A stretch of 64,000 bases of DNA from assembly GCF_008728515.1 (NCBI RefSeq), contig NC_044990.1, positions 61,918,879 through 61,982,878 on the forward strand, read 5' to 3'. The position numbers and the translations under genes are program-made. The stretch is from Papio anubis (Eukaryota; Chordata; Mammalia; Primates; Cercopithecidae). The notes under the pieces are model-generated. The model did not search any database. It saw only the letters and a program-made list of their open reading frames with translations, and was not told the DNA's origin. Shown here in pieces: positions 23,671 to 36,660 of this stretch (the stretch's first letter is position 1; the number at the start of each line of letters is the position of its first letter).

Positions 23671-23942
23671 TTTTTTTTTTGAGACGGAGTCTGGCTCTGT
23701 GGCCCAGGCTGGAGTGCAGTGGCCGGATCTCGGCTCACTGCAAGCTCCACCTCCCGGTTTCACGCCATTCTCCTGCCTCAGCCTCCCGAGTAGCTGGGAC
23801 TACAGGCGCCCGCCACCTCGCCTGGCTAGTTTTTTGTATTTTTTTAAGTAGAGACGGGGTTTCACCGTGTTAACCAGGATGGTCTCCATCTCCTGACCTC
23901 GTGATCCGCCCGTCTCGGCCTCCCAAAGTGCTGGGATTACAG
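23671..23942 (-). mobile_element. AluY SINE, AluYR-like (Old World monkey type), 5' truncated
   Basis: Reverse-strand AluY in near-consensus state. Target-site duplications starting 'ggtttccaat' lie at 23661 and 23943. About 22 bp of the element's 5' end is missing: the copy stops at 'ctgggattacag' with no terminal 'gagccaccgcgcccggcc'-type sequence. The strings 'ggccggatctc', 'ccacctcgcc', 'ctagttttttgtat' and 'gatccgcccgtctcggcc' are changes I associate with cercopithecid AluYR copies. It is one of the youngest insertions in the window. Confidence 0.95.
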
Positions 23943-26900
23943 GGTTTCCAATTTTTTTAAATGTGCGAACTGTATTTTAAATAATAAAAAAGTATCAGAA
24001 TGAATAATCCAGAAATAGTCCAGAGTTAATACCAAATGCGTACAGAAGATCTAAAATCATACAGAATACCCAGATTAACTATAATGCTTATATATTTTAG
24101 AAATATGGAATCCTAGTTCTACAAAATAATCCTAACATATTTAATGATTTGTTTTGTAATAGAGCATTCTTATCTATCAGATGATCAGGTGAATTATTAA
24201 AGTGGAGATTTCTTTTAAGGCAAGATAAATTTTGTAACTATATGTTTGTTTTCAGGGGAAGAGAATTAACCTAATTGTTATAAATGTATCCACTTCTTGT
24301 TAAACAGCGATGCCTCAAGAAACTCAAAATGCCTTCTATTTAGAAAAGAAGTCTTATCATGTTGTCTACTGAGCATTTGCATCAACTAATCAGATAGATG
24401 TTCCAATTCAGATTAGTAGACCTAATTATATGTACTGAAATAAAATCTACTCAGATTTGAAGAATGACTATACTAAAATAATTATATCGCTGTTGATATA
24501 CTGTTGTTTGGTTTTATCGTACAGAAGAACAAAGACGAAACAAATCAATACTTATTTTAAGGAAGGTTTGATATATCTGCACATTAACAAGCTGAGCTGA
24601 AAGAAGTTTGTTGAAAAGATGAACTGAGTCATCACTTGTTACACATATTAAACATTAAAACAAATTTTGATTTAAAATTCTCAGTAACGTATCTGTTATC
24701 TGTATTGAATTATGTTAGTAATATTTCATTTTCTTTAAATAGCTCATGTCATTTGACTTTCTTCTCACCTGTCTCCCTTTCTTTCTAAATAAAATTTTAA
24801 AGTATTAAAACTTATTCTAATAAAATCTTTTTTTTTTCAAGAAACACATCGTTTGATTTTTAGAAGTAAAAACTTTCTTTGATATCTGATCTAAATGTGT
24901 TTCATGCAGCATTTGATGTAATCGCTCTAACAATATTTCATTTTAGGAATGTTATATTATTTTCAATTAAGAACTACATGTTGCAAAAATGATTTGGTTC
25001 TCTCAGACTGTGACTTCCATTAAATATTCAATTATTAAAAATGGGTTGAAGTTTAATTAAATAAACTTAATTAAAATTAGATTAACCCTTTTCACAAAGC
25101 ATGATCCAAGTTATAGTAAATGAAGGGCAAAAGGAACTTTAACATCATCCTTAAGCAACGAGAAACTTGAATGATACATTTAATGAGAGTGTATTATTAA
25201 AATTTAAAAGCATTTGGTTACAATAAAAAGATACTCAAGCTATTAATGTGTATCTCTTTAAAAATTCAGAACTTCATGTGACATTATGATTATTAAAAAT
25301 GCTGAAATATTTAATTTATTTTCAAGCTAAGCCAGTGCTGATGGTTTCAGTGGGGACCATTGAATTAACTATTGAACAGATTTTAATATTCTTTAATCCA
25401 ACATTTAATTCAGTAATTGTACATTAAAGAAGCATTTTGTTCAGATTTTTGGTTGGTAATGCTGTATTTTTAAAATACAATAAAATAAAAGGCATATTCC
25501 ATATCACTATATAGTAGTATTCACAATCACACATCATTTTGGAGAAGATGAAATATATAGTTTATAGAACAACTTATTAAATAGAATGTAGCTGAATAGA
25601 AAAAAATAGGTCAAATAAAATAACCTGTATTTACATACACATCAATCAACAATCCTTCTCTTTATGTTTAAGCTCTGAGTATTTGAAATAACATACTTTT
25701 ATTTTATAAACTTTAGACAAAACACATAATGAATGATAGATGTTAAATTGGTTCTATTGGGGTAATTTTCTATATTAAGAAATAAATGCCAAACTATTCC
25801 AAATAGAATAAAATATCCAAAAAGTTTCTAATTATTTTCTCTACACAGTTTATACTTACAATCTTTTCACAGAGGTGTATCTTAGATGATCATATCTTTT
25901 TCTGATAGTATTATTCAAATATATTTAGGTTTGAATGAATAATTTCTTTAAGAAAGCTAAGATAACATGGAAATATAAAACAACGTTTTGTGAATTTTAT
26001 GTTCATTCACTTTAAAATAATGCATATACATACATACATAATTCAAACAATAAAATTGGAAAAAATTGAAAAGTAAATGCACCTGCCTCTTATTTAGAGA
26101 CTTATCACCTAGAGGCAAGAAACTGGACCACATATGTATGCCTCTGAAGAAGAACATAATCAAAATCAATAAAGTCTTGGGGCTAGTCATTTATCATAAA
26201 TGGAAAACTTTATGCTTCTCCTAAGGGAATAGTGACATTGATGGCCAAACACGTTTGGCTCATGTGCTAAGTCTTGCCTGCCTCTGATTCTGCAGCTTTC
26301 TTTTTCCACCCAACAATATATCACATGTTTTTTCCATTAAATAACTTAGCACATTTTTACTGGATATCTAACTCTGCCAACATTATTTCACTAGGTGATG
26401 GTTCAGTAGTGAAATAAATGGGCCAAAACTCTTTCCCTCTATAACTTCATGTAGTGAGAGAAACACAACAAGTAATATATATATATATATAGACATACAA
26501 TTTTACATACTAAACATGCAATATTAAAAACACAGGAATGATAAGAGTGTATAATAAATAAAATGGTACAGTTATTTTAGTTAGGGTGGCTTATCATTTA
26601 AGAACATATTGAACATCCAGTACTGAAATACCAATTCCAAATTGGATTTCGGAAATAAGATTATTTATCTCACAAAAGGAGCAATTCAAAATTAAGCAGT
26701 CTTGGTCTGGTGCAAGAGTGTGTTGCCAAACAAAAGCCAATCTCCCTGCACCTCACTTCCTTCCCTGATCAAATTTCCTGATTTAGTCACATAGTAGATA
26801 AAGATCCCCAAGGCTGAAATTATTACTGACCTTAAGCAGTCATAATAATATTATTACTTTTGCACAGACTTTTCTTGGACAGAGGAAGAGAAGTGTCCCA

Positions 26901-27335
26901 ATGGAAGAAGGGAGTTGCTCTCATATGAAATCACCACAAGCTTATGTGTTAAACAGTTCTTTTTACATACTTACAGTCTATTTTTCCTCCCTTATAAAAA
27001 TACTCAAGAGTCAGAATTGACCAGATATTTGTGGAAAAGAAAATTCATACAAAAGGCAAAAACAAAACAATTTTAAAAGAATAAAGTAGAAACAGAGACA
27101 ATCATTAAAAGCAAAAAATTCCTATGAAGTATAATTAATTCTATCGACAACAAGAGAGAACACACTAGATCAATACAATAAGAAGAAAACACTATGAATA
27201 ATATCAGCCAGAGAACATAGATTTTGGAATGTATGTAAAGCAAATATAGAGATCATGGGCCAGTAGCAGAAAAGGTAATGAGTGTCCAAAAGTTACTGGA
27301 AGAAGTCTAGTAGCCAAATCGTAAGGTGTTAAGAA
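23943..27335. other. Unassigned AT-rich stretch
   Basis: No gene recognised in 3.4 kb. A short AT run lies at about 26475-26490. The part 26580-26960 is less AT-rich and may be an old repeat, but I cannot name it. Confidence 0.5.
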
Positions 27336-27890
27336 AGATAAAGCTTGGGATCCTGAGAAGAGAAAATTATCAAAGTAATAGAAGAAGATAATTTCCTAGA
27401 AAGGATGTCTCCCTTGTTTAAAGACAAATGTAATAAAAATAAATAAACTTGTAGCAAAGTAAAATATCATGGCATTTTATAACAACACGGGCAAAATAAA
27501 CATCCTTACATTTCCTGGTGAAAAAAAAAATGTATATAAAACCCATAAATCTCAAGTAACACTGGATTCTCAAATAACAACATTGGAATTTAGAAGAAAA
27601 TGGATCAAAACTTCCAATTCGAGAACAAAATAATATTCATATTGAATTCTAGACAAATTTAAATAATGAAATATAAAGATATAATAAAGTTATTTTGAGA
27701 TAAACAAAGTTTTAAAAATTGATTTATTTGGATCATTACTTGATTACTGAGTAATCCAAATTACTCAGGAAGTTGTGAACAAATATACTCCAACAAAATT
27801 AAGACTTTAAATGAGTAAAATGAGATTCAATATAAAATAAAATCACCAATTACTTGACTTAATTGCCACACATAATACCATGAGAGATAC
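27336..27890 (+). mobile_element. Probable old L1M/HAL1 ORF1-region fragment
   Basis: The order of 'tttggaatttagaagaaaat', 'attcatattgaattctagac', 'aaagttattttgagataaac' and 'gatcattacttgatta' resembles the 3' part of ORF1 in old L1/HAL1 elements. Divergence is high and no frame is intact. Confidence 0.45.
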
Positions 27891-29091
27891 ATATCAGTAA
27901 TCTTTTTTTTTTTTAACAAGAAAAAGTTGAATGGCATCATGTGTACCATAGATTGATGTCTACAGTTGTGGCTATCCACCATTTCAGATAGACAATTCAT
28001 CTCATGAACAGATGATGTAAACTTATGGTATCAGTAAACGTAGTACTCTAAATGTATTTTCTCTTCCTTATAATTTTTTTTAACATTTTGACTTTTACTT
28101 TAGATACAGGGAGTACAAATACAGATTTGTTACATAGGTGTAGTGCACCCAGGTGGTGAGAATAATACCAAATAGTTGTTTTTCAATCCACACCCCACTC
28201 CTCTCCTCCCTTTCAGTCCACAGTTTCTACTGTTTCCATGTTTATATTCAGGTGTGCCAATATATATCTGCCACTTAAAAGTGAGAATATACAGTATTTG
28301 GCTTTCCGATCCTGTGTTTTCTTAGGACTGTGGTCTCTTGCTCCATTTATATTGCTGGAAATGGCATAATTTCGTTCTCGTTTGTGGTTGTGTAGTATTT
28401 CATGGTGTAAATGTACCACATTTGTTTATCCAGTTCACCCCTGATGGACACCTTGGTTGATTCCATGTCTTTGCTATGTGAAAAGCATGGCACTGAACAT
28501 ACACATGCGAATATCATTATGGTTATAATGATCTATTTTTCACTGGGTATATGCCCAGCAATGGTATTGCTGAGTTGAATGTTAAATCTGTTTGAAGCTC
28601 TTTGAGAAAACTCCAAACTGCTTTCCACAGTTGCTGAACTAATTTACACTCAACCAATAGTATATAAGCATTCTCTGTTGTCCACCACCTTGCCAGCATC
28701 TCTGATTTTTTGACTTTTTAATGATAGTCATTCTGATTGGTGTGAAATGGTAGCTCATTCTGATTTTGATTTGCATTTCACTGATAATTATTGTTGATGA
28801 ACATTTTTCATGTCTGTTGCCCACTTGTATATCTTCTTTTAAGAAGTGTCTGTTCATGTCCTTTGCCCATTTTTAATGGAATTACCTATTTTTTGTTTGT
28901 TAAAGTTCCTTATAAATTCTGGATATTAAAACTTTGTCAGATACATAATTTGTGAATATATTCTCTCATTCTGTAGAGCGTCTGTTTACTTTGTTTCTTT
29001 TGCTATACAGAAGTTCTTTAGTTTAATTAGTCCCCACTTGTCAATTTTCATTGTTGTTGCCATTGTTTTTGGAGGCTTGTCTGTATTAGTC

Positions 29092-29459
29092 TGTTATCAC
29101 CCTACTAATAAAGACATATCTGGTATGGGAAAATTTATAAAAGAAAGTGGTTTAATTTACTCACAGTTCTGCATGGCTATAAAGGCCTCAGGAAACTTAC
29201 AATAATGATGGAAGGGGAAGCAAACACTTCCTTCTTAATATGATGGCAGCAAGGAGAAGTGCCCAGCAAAAAGGGGAAAAGGCCCCTATAAAATCATCAG
29301 ATCTTGTGAAAACTCACTCACTATCATGAGAACAGCATAAGGGTAAACACCACCATTATTCAATTTCCTCCCACTGCGTCCCTCCCAGGACATGTGGGGA
29401 TAATATGAGAACTATAATTCAAGATGTGATTTGGGTGGGAATGCAGCCAAATCATATCA
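29092..29459 (-). mobile_element. THE1/MST-type MaLR solo LTR
   Basis: Antisense LTR from 'tgtattagtctgttatcacc' to 'cagccaaatcatatca', with 'ataaaatcatcagatcttg' and 'ttgggtgggaatgcagcc' as expected. It is inserted in L1 ORF2 sequence. The flanking pentamers 'ttgtc' and 'ttacc' are a poor match, so any 5-bp duplication has decayed. No internal region remains. Confidence 0.93.
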
Positions 29460-30180
29460 TTACCCAAGAGTTATTTTTCAAGGCTCTTGTCAAGAACAAT
29501 TTTTAATAGGTTTTCTTCTAGGATTTTTATAGTTTGAGGTCTCACATTTAAATCTTTAATGCATGTTGACTTAATTTTTGGACATGGTGAAATGTAAGGG
29601 CCAATTTCATTCTTCTGCAGGTGGCTAGCCAGTTATCTCAGAATAGGGAGCCTTTTCCTTATCTCTTGCTTTCACTGGCTTTCTCAAAGATCAGCAGGTG
29701 GTATGTTGGTGTGCAGATTTATTTCTGTGCTGTCTACTCTGTTCCACTAGTCTATCTGATCTATGTGTCTGTTTTTGTACTAACACTACCATGACCATTT
29801 TTGTTATTGTAGTCTTATATTATAGTTTGAAGTGTACAGCTTTGCTATTGTTTTGTTTGTTGGTGTTTCTTTTTTTGTTTTTTTGTTTTTTCCTTAGGAT
29901 TGTTTTGGGTATTCAGGCTCTTTTTAGGTTTCTTACAAATGTTAGGATTTTTTTTTTTCTAGTTCTGTGAAGAATAAAGTTGGTAGTTTACTAGAAATAG
30001 CATTTAATCTATAAGTTGCTTTGGGCAGTGTGGCCATTTTAACAATATTAATTCTTCCTATCTGTGAGTATGGACTGTTTTTCCATTTATTTGTGTCATC
30101 TCTAATTTCTTTCAGCAGTGTTTCGTAGTTCTCCTTGCAAAGAGTTTTTACCTCTTTAGTTAGATGTGATCCTAGGAATC

Positions 30181-30206
30181 GTGTGTGTGTGTGTGTGTGT
30201 GTGTGT
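30181..30206. repeat. (GT)n microsatellite
   Basis: A pure GT run of about 13 units inside the reverse-strand L1. Confidence 0.95.
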
Positions 30207-30440
30207 TTCTATTGTAAATGGGATTGCATTCTTGACTTAGCTCTCACCTTTAACATTATTGGTGTATAGAAATGCTGCTGATTTTTGTACATTGAATTTT
30301 TTTATTCTGAATACTTGCTAAAATTGTTTGTCAATTCTAGGAGACTTTTGGTGGAGACGTTAGGGTTTTCTAAGTTTAGAATCATATTGTAAGTGAGATA
30401 GTTTAACTCCTTCTTTTCATATTTACATGTATTTACATGC

Positions 30441-33400
30441 CTTTCCAAGCCTCACCACAGTCAAAGATTCTGGTAAATTTGCAGAACAACCCAGCGATTC
30501 ACAATTTAAACAAACCACTCAAACAATTCAAATGCAGATGGTGTGAATGAGACTTAGAAAAACTGTTTAAAACCTACACTAATTAAATAATATATATATT
30601 AGAAAATAAAATAGTCATCAAGGAAAACAAAAATAGAAAGCCACAGAAAGGAACATTGAAGGGCCAATCCAAGTACTAGAGGAGACTAAATGATCAGATT
30701 GGCTTGGGTATTTAATTCATATTACACATATTTCTCTTGTTATAATAAATGCAGCAGCCTTTTAGAAACCGATACTGTTGGATATTCAAATAATACAACT
30801 TACTTTAGTTCGATTACATGCTCACCAGCCATCCTTCAGAACATTTAGCCTTACATGTCATGGGCTATGGGGAGCTAGAAGGCACAAATTCAGAAAATTA
30901 CTGTCTACCTAACAACCATATTTCACAAAGTAAATTAAACCATAACACTGGTTTTAAATTCATTTTTATGAGCTTTGTTAGTTTTGGAGAGTATGCCTGA
31001 ATTCAATTAATTCTGAGATATTGCAAGTTTGTGTTTCTGAAACTATAAGGTCAAAACATGGACTTTGGTGAATTCAGTGAATTAAATACTAGCTTTTGAG
31101 GCTTCTTGTTACTAAACCAGTTGGGCTGAACTAATGACACCCTCACTCTCTTTCTAATCTTTTCTTCCCTACATAGCTTAGAACAGGTAAAAATATGCTT
31201 CACTAGGAAAATCAAGCAAGGTCAGAAAGGGGTGGCATATTGACATGCTTTTGAAAAACATACAGAATTTGTTTAGAATACTTAAAAGCATAACAAATAA
31301 GCGCATAATTATGAAGAAACAATATGAGCAAAGTGCAGCAAGGCAGAAAAAGGAAGCATATTTTGGTGAACTATAAAGTAAGTGAATTTATTTAGAACAT
31401 TTGGTTCAATGAAGGAGAAGGAAGAAGAACCAATAAAATTGGATTTTTGAACTGTGGTTAGTTTATGCTGTCCCTCAAGTGCAACAGTAAGAAACTTAAT
31501 TTTATTTTCTATAGATAGTGTCTAGTACTATCCAATTTAACAGCAAAGAGATGACCAAAGTAGCTAAATACATTTTCTAAAGAATTTTGTTTGAAGAAAA
31601 AATATTGGAATGGAAATTATTTTTAAAGTTTATAGGACAGATTATGAGACAAGAAAATGAATTCATATTATACATAATTTAAATATTATTTATAGTTATA
31701 TTCAGTATGCATTCATTATGTATTTATGTCATCTAGTTGGCATTACACAAATGGAGTAATTGTGGATAACAGTCATTTGAAACTTGGTTGCTCTGTTAGA
31801 TAGGCTGAATGTTACTTAATCACATACTCTAGCTCCTAGTCTAACCTATGAGCATTTGCTTTGCATAGATTATATACTTTTCTGTCTTCAAAATCTCAAC
31901 AAGGATCTGTCAAGGATGATGATTAAATTATCTGTTTATTTTGGTGCATATATCTACCCAAATTCCTCTGTTTGATACCTGTTCAAAATTACTCTTTGCT
32001 TATAAATATAGGAATCCCTTTTCCCAAAAAGTATAAGCCACATTTTGGTAACTGAAAATTGTACGTGTAACTAATGAGAATATCGTTGCCATGGCACAGT
32101 AATTTCATCAGTTGACCACTAGTAATTGTATACCTTCTTTTAGAGATTGTAAGCAGAATTTTGCTTTATATTTAAATTATAGTGGAATTTATTACTATGA
32201 TATTTTGAGTTCAAAGGTAATAGAAATAATCTTGCATTAACCATTTTCCTATTAAGAAATAAGAGAACCGATATTAGGCTCTTTATTCTTTCTCCCAGAT
32301 GACTTTGAAAATTAAACTCATAAATAAAATGAGGGGGAAAAAAGATCATCTTTTCTACAAAATCCCCAAACAACTGATGTAGAATATTTGATTGAACTTT
32401 CTGCTTACAGTAATGGAGTGATTAATAAAACCATTCCTCATTACTAAAACATGTCAATCCTTTAATACATTTAACTTTTCCGTAATATCATTCTCTGTTT
32501 GACTCAACTGACCTTGTAGCAAATACTCTCTGCATGTCTTTTTCTAAATACAAATTATACATTTAGTAATGTTATTGCAATCATTGCTCATTTTTGAATG
32601 GTAAAAAAAAATTTCTTTATAATAGCACATAGATGCTGAGATAAATATCATTCATAAACTCCTCTGTAAAGGTTTAGATATAATTGTATTTTTCTAACAG
32701 GTCTGTGAATTGTTTTCACACTGACATTAAATTCTTAATACGGCTATACTTGTAGAGCCTGCAATGACACAAAGATGTCCTTAGTCATCAGTGGAGTATG
32801 CTGCTTTTGGAGAAACAAGATCATAACTGATATCAATATCACTGGATTTTTTGTTTTTTTAATTCTACTCATAATGCTTTTCTAATATTTCAACAGATTA
32901 GCATCACAGTTGTCTAAATAAACATTTATATTTGACTTTTATTTCCATCAAATCTTGTTATTTTTCAATAGAAAAGGATTAGAAGAAATAGGACAAATAT
33001 TGATTTAATCTATTGCTACAGAAAAATTACATATTAAAATTGCATATATCATTATACTAGTGAGGTATGCACATATATATGCATTATACAGTCTACATAC
33101 TATTACAATTACCTACAACAGTAATAGATTACTTTCTTAAGTTGAATATATTTTCAGTGGAACTTCATCTTTCAACTCTCTAGTTAACAATGCCTTTAAT
33201 ATGGTTTGGGTATTACATGTCAAGGAACTAGAAAAAGAACAAACTAAGTTGATTCATCATTCTTCTTACTTGCAAGGCTTATGACCTTTTTTAGGGAATC
33301 AAATTTTCTCTTATGTTTATTCCTTCTCGTTTAGATGTATTTTTCCACAAAAAAATTCAATAATTTCTGAATTATTCAATCTTTTGGTATTCATCTTTTA

Positions 33401-34697
33401 GTAATAGCACAACTTATGTGGACTCAGAATAATATTTCTCCACTGAAACACACCTTTCATATGTTCTATCATGTAGAAAAATTAAAAAAAAAAACAACTG
33501 TGAGTATGCTAATCAAGTGTTAAGTAACTTTCAGTACAGTTTAATTTGAACATATTTACAAAGTTAAAACAATATATCTTTTAAAAATATTATACATATT
33601 TATATGTACAATTCGATGTATATATAAATTTCTACTTTAATGGCCTCTTATACATTCAATTTCTGCCTATCCATCCATTTTCCATGTGAGTGTAAGTATG
33701 TGGTTCATAAATATCTTTCAGATTTTGTCTTGTCGTAGTAAAGCCTGTCTTTTCTTACAAAAGAGACTCAAAAATCAACTTCTGGAAGTAGTAGTAAGAA
33801 GACATCTGACTCCTGCCTGTTTGCCTGGGGAAAAGGAAATGCTCTCAGATGTCTGTCCTCTCCTAAAAGCCGTCCAGGGGAGGAGTCCTCTGTCAGTAAC
33901 CTGTTTCTGACAAAAAGTTCCCCACGTTAAAATAAGCAAGTTCTCTATTTCCATTTAGATTATTTAAGGATTTAGCTATTAAAAATTTACTTTGGATGAA
34001 TTTACAGGATTATGATAACATTTATTTCTATTAACAGTTCTGCTACCTTTTTATTCTTGTTTTCAGATTTGAAACTTGGAAGACTACAGTCTAATTCTGT
34101 TTCTTCAGTGTACAAAATGTTTATTTAGGACCAGATAATAATAATATATGTTTGTGATTATATATTCTAATAATTTATATAAAAACATATTAATGAATTA
34201 GAAAATATATCTACTAGATAGTAAATTTGATAATTTTTCAAAGTGCACATGTTTGCTTCCTTTTTTATTATTATATTGAGTAAGTTATGTTTCCTTTTCT
34301 TTGTGCTTTCCCAGATAAACTATTATAAATATTTCATTTGCATTATTTATAAGATTATTATATTCTTTAAACCCTTCGTGAACCAAGGAAGCATTGTTAT
34401 GTATGTATTTGGCTTAAGAAAGTAGCCTTCTAAAATAATTGTAGGTATATATAAAAAAATTATATATATAATATATAATTATGTATATGTATGTGTAATT
34501 GCTGGCTTAGAAGATATTTATAAAATAAGCCTGAAGTTCCCTGAAAGAAAATGAGCAATAACCATTTCATAGGAAACAGAATTTATATATAAGATATACA
34601 AACACAGTTTTACACATAGTGCATACACACACACACCATGAAAACAGTCAGAGATAAGATATTTCCACAGCTGTGAGCATAACTTATCGGCCTCAAA
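30441..34697. other. Unassigned AT-rich stretch
   Basis: 4.3 kb without a recognisable gene or repeat. The open frames of 60-77 codons found here have no sign of coding function. An extremely AT-rich, self-complementary patch lies at about 34445-34490. Confidence 0.5.
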
Positions 34698-34708
34698 ATA
34701 TTCCTAAG

Positions 34709-34895
34709 AAGCTGGGCGTGGTGGCGCATGCCTGTAATCCCAGCTACTTGGGAGGCTGAGACAGTAGAATTGTTTGAATCTAAGGTTGCAGTGAGCCGAG
34801 ATCGCACCATTGCACTCCAGCCTGGGCAACAAGAGCAAAACTCGGTCTCAAAAAATATATACATATATATATATATGTGTAATATATATATACAT
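34709..34895 (+). mobile_element. Alu right-arm-only insertion with (TA)n-expanded tail
   Basis: Only the right half of an Alu is present, starting 'aagctgggcgtggtggcgc' and ending 'ctcggtctcaaaaaa'. Its tail has turned into TA-rich microsatellite DNA (34855-34895). A perfect 11-bp duplication 'atattcctaag' flanks it (34698-34708 and 34896-34906), showing that it integrated as a 5'-truncated molecule. Confidence 0.93.
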
Positions 34896-34906
34896 ATATT
34901 CCTAAG

Positions 34907-36364
34907 TGACAATGTGTCAAGGTAGACATAAGTGGACCCTAAGGAATACTTTGGATTAGATGACCTTTGTACATTTTTGATAGATATATTTTAGGCCGTA
35001 GAATGCCAAAATAAAACATAATTTTTACATATTTATTGTATTTCATCACAGAAATAAATACTAAACATTGTGACTGTTAGTAGTCTCCATTACATTTTAT
35101 AACACCCTACAAATCAATACAAGGATTTACCTCATTATTGATATAAATATAGAACCTAAAAATCAAATATAAACTACCTTTTCCGATTTAATTTTATAAA
35201 ATTAATGACAACTAAGGTGGAATACATTTACCATAAGTTAGAGTGTTCAGTTTCTCAGAGATTGTTTCAACAACATTCTCTGTATACTTCTGATTATAAT
35301 TTATGTTTTATTCTAATTTTATATCTATATTTATATATGGTTTTAAATATGGAGTTAAATATGCCAGAAAGAATGGTGATTCATTTTTCCTGTTTACTTA
35401 CTTGTTTATTCACTATATATCCATGCTATATAAGTAAAATAGTGACAGAGTATGAAAGTTTGTATTAATTTCTATTGTAAATATATATTTGTATTAATAC
35501 TGATATTTTATAACTGTCTTAAAGGATACAGTTTTGAGGAGTTTGTTTTACAGTTTTCCTGAATTAACTCTTCTTTTAAAATCTATTCAACAGATATTTG
35601 TTAAATAGCTATTATGTAAAACTCTGTGATGTGTTTTCTGAATGACAGAAAATTAGAATCCTTGGGCAATAAACAAAATAAGAAGTTTTAAAACATACAG
35701 AATAAAAATAGAATCTTACTCATTTTTAATTCTAAAGAATCCTCAAGAACATAAAAAGTATTGATTTATTTTTATTTAAGTGAGGACTTGATTAAAATTG
35801 TACTTAAGCATCAAATCTGTGTTTTATATCAGACAAAAACAACTGAGCTGTAGAAAGGGGAAAATGCATAGAATCATCAAATGAGAATGGGTAGGCTGTT
35901 CTTGAAGATGAATTTGCTTGGTAGCGAAGCCATAGAAAGTTCTAGAAAAAATGATATATTGAAAACTACATTAACGTCTTTGAGCTTTTGCACTGATAAA
36001 TACTCTCAAATAGTTTTCACATGGTAGCAAAGTTTGGTCTGATAAGAAAAGAACCTCAAGGAAAGGAAATATTTTCTTCATTAGGAATGATTTATTGACG
36101 TATCTCATTTTCTTTCACAGAAAGAGGCATATACATTTTTCTTTGCAATTTATGATATATGCCTTTTGTTTGCAAACCAAGATGCATTTAAAGCATGTAT
36201 AGAAATGCAATTATGAGGCTGCCAAATTTTTTCATAATATATTCATTTTATCTGTAACAGATGGACCTTACATGGTATCTTAAAACAGGCAATGGAAAGA
36301 AATTACAAAGATGTTGGCTTTTCATAAAATTGTAACTTCTTTATTTCCCCTGTTTTGTGTTTAG
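34907..36364. other. Unassigned AT-rich stretch
   Basis: No gene or family recognised. The 87-codon open frame at 35205-35468 is AT-driven and I do not call it. Confidence 0.5.
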
Positions 36365-36418
36365 TGGGTAATTAATGCATGATGGCAGAACCTTCATAAA
36401 TGAGATTAGTACCCTTAC

Positions 36419-36454
<36 letters not shown>

Positions 36455-36660
36455 CAGAGAACTGCCTTGTCCCTTCCACTGTGCATGGACTCAGTAATAA
36501 GACGCCATCTATGAATCGGGAAACAGGCTCATCAGATACGGAACTGCTGCCACCTTAAATCTTGGATTTCTCAGCTTCTGAATGGTGAGAAATAAATTTC
36601 TGTTTATAAGTCACCAAGTCTATGATATATTCTTATAGCAGTCTGAACAGACTAAGACAA
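36365..36660 (+). mobile_element. MLT1-type MaLR LTR (3' two-thirds)
   Basis: 'ggtaattaatgcatgatggc', 'cataaatgagattagtaccc', 'gacgccatctatgaatcgg', 'gtgagaaataaatttctg' and the end 'gtctgaacagactaagaca' follow the MLT1 LTR. Its 5' part is missing or too diverged. A 28-A run sits at the position of the family's TATAAAA region. Confidence 0.85.
36424..36451. repeat. A28 homopolymer
   Basis: 28 consecutive A inside the LTR, not attached to any retroelement 3' end. Confidence 0.98.

Larger units (their letters stand above)
28075..30440 (-). mobile_element. L1 (L1MA/L1PB type), 3' UTR to mid ORF2, interrupted by an LTR
   Basis: Starts with a T run (28075-28082, the poly(A) end) and reads antisense 3' UTR and ORF2: 'agatttgttacataggtg', 'gggtatatgcccagcaatgg', 'gtcctttgcccattttta', and after the LTR 'ttcattcttctgcaggtggc' and 'aggtttcttacaaatgttag'. 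It ends near 30440, so it is 5' truncated. Stops and indels are frequent and the copy is dead. The plus-strand 90-codon open frame at 29698-29970 is an antisense shadow. Confidence 0.9.
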
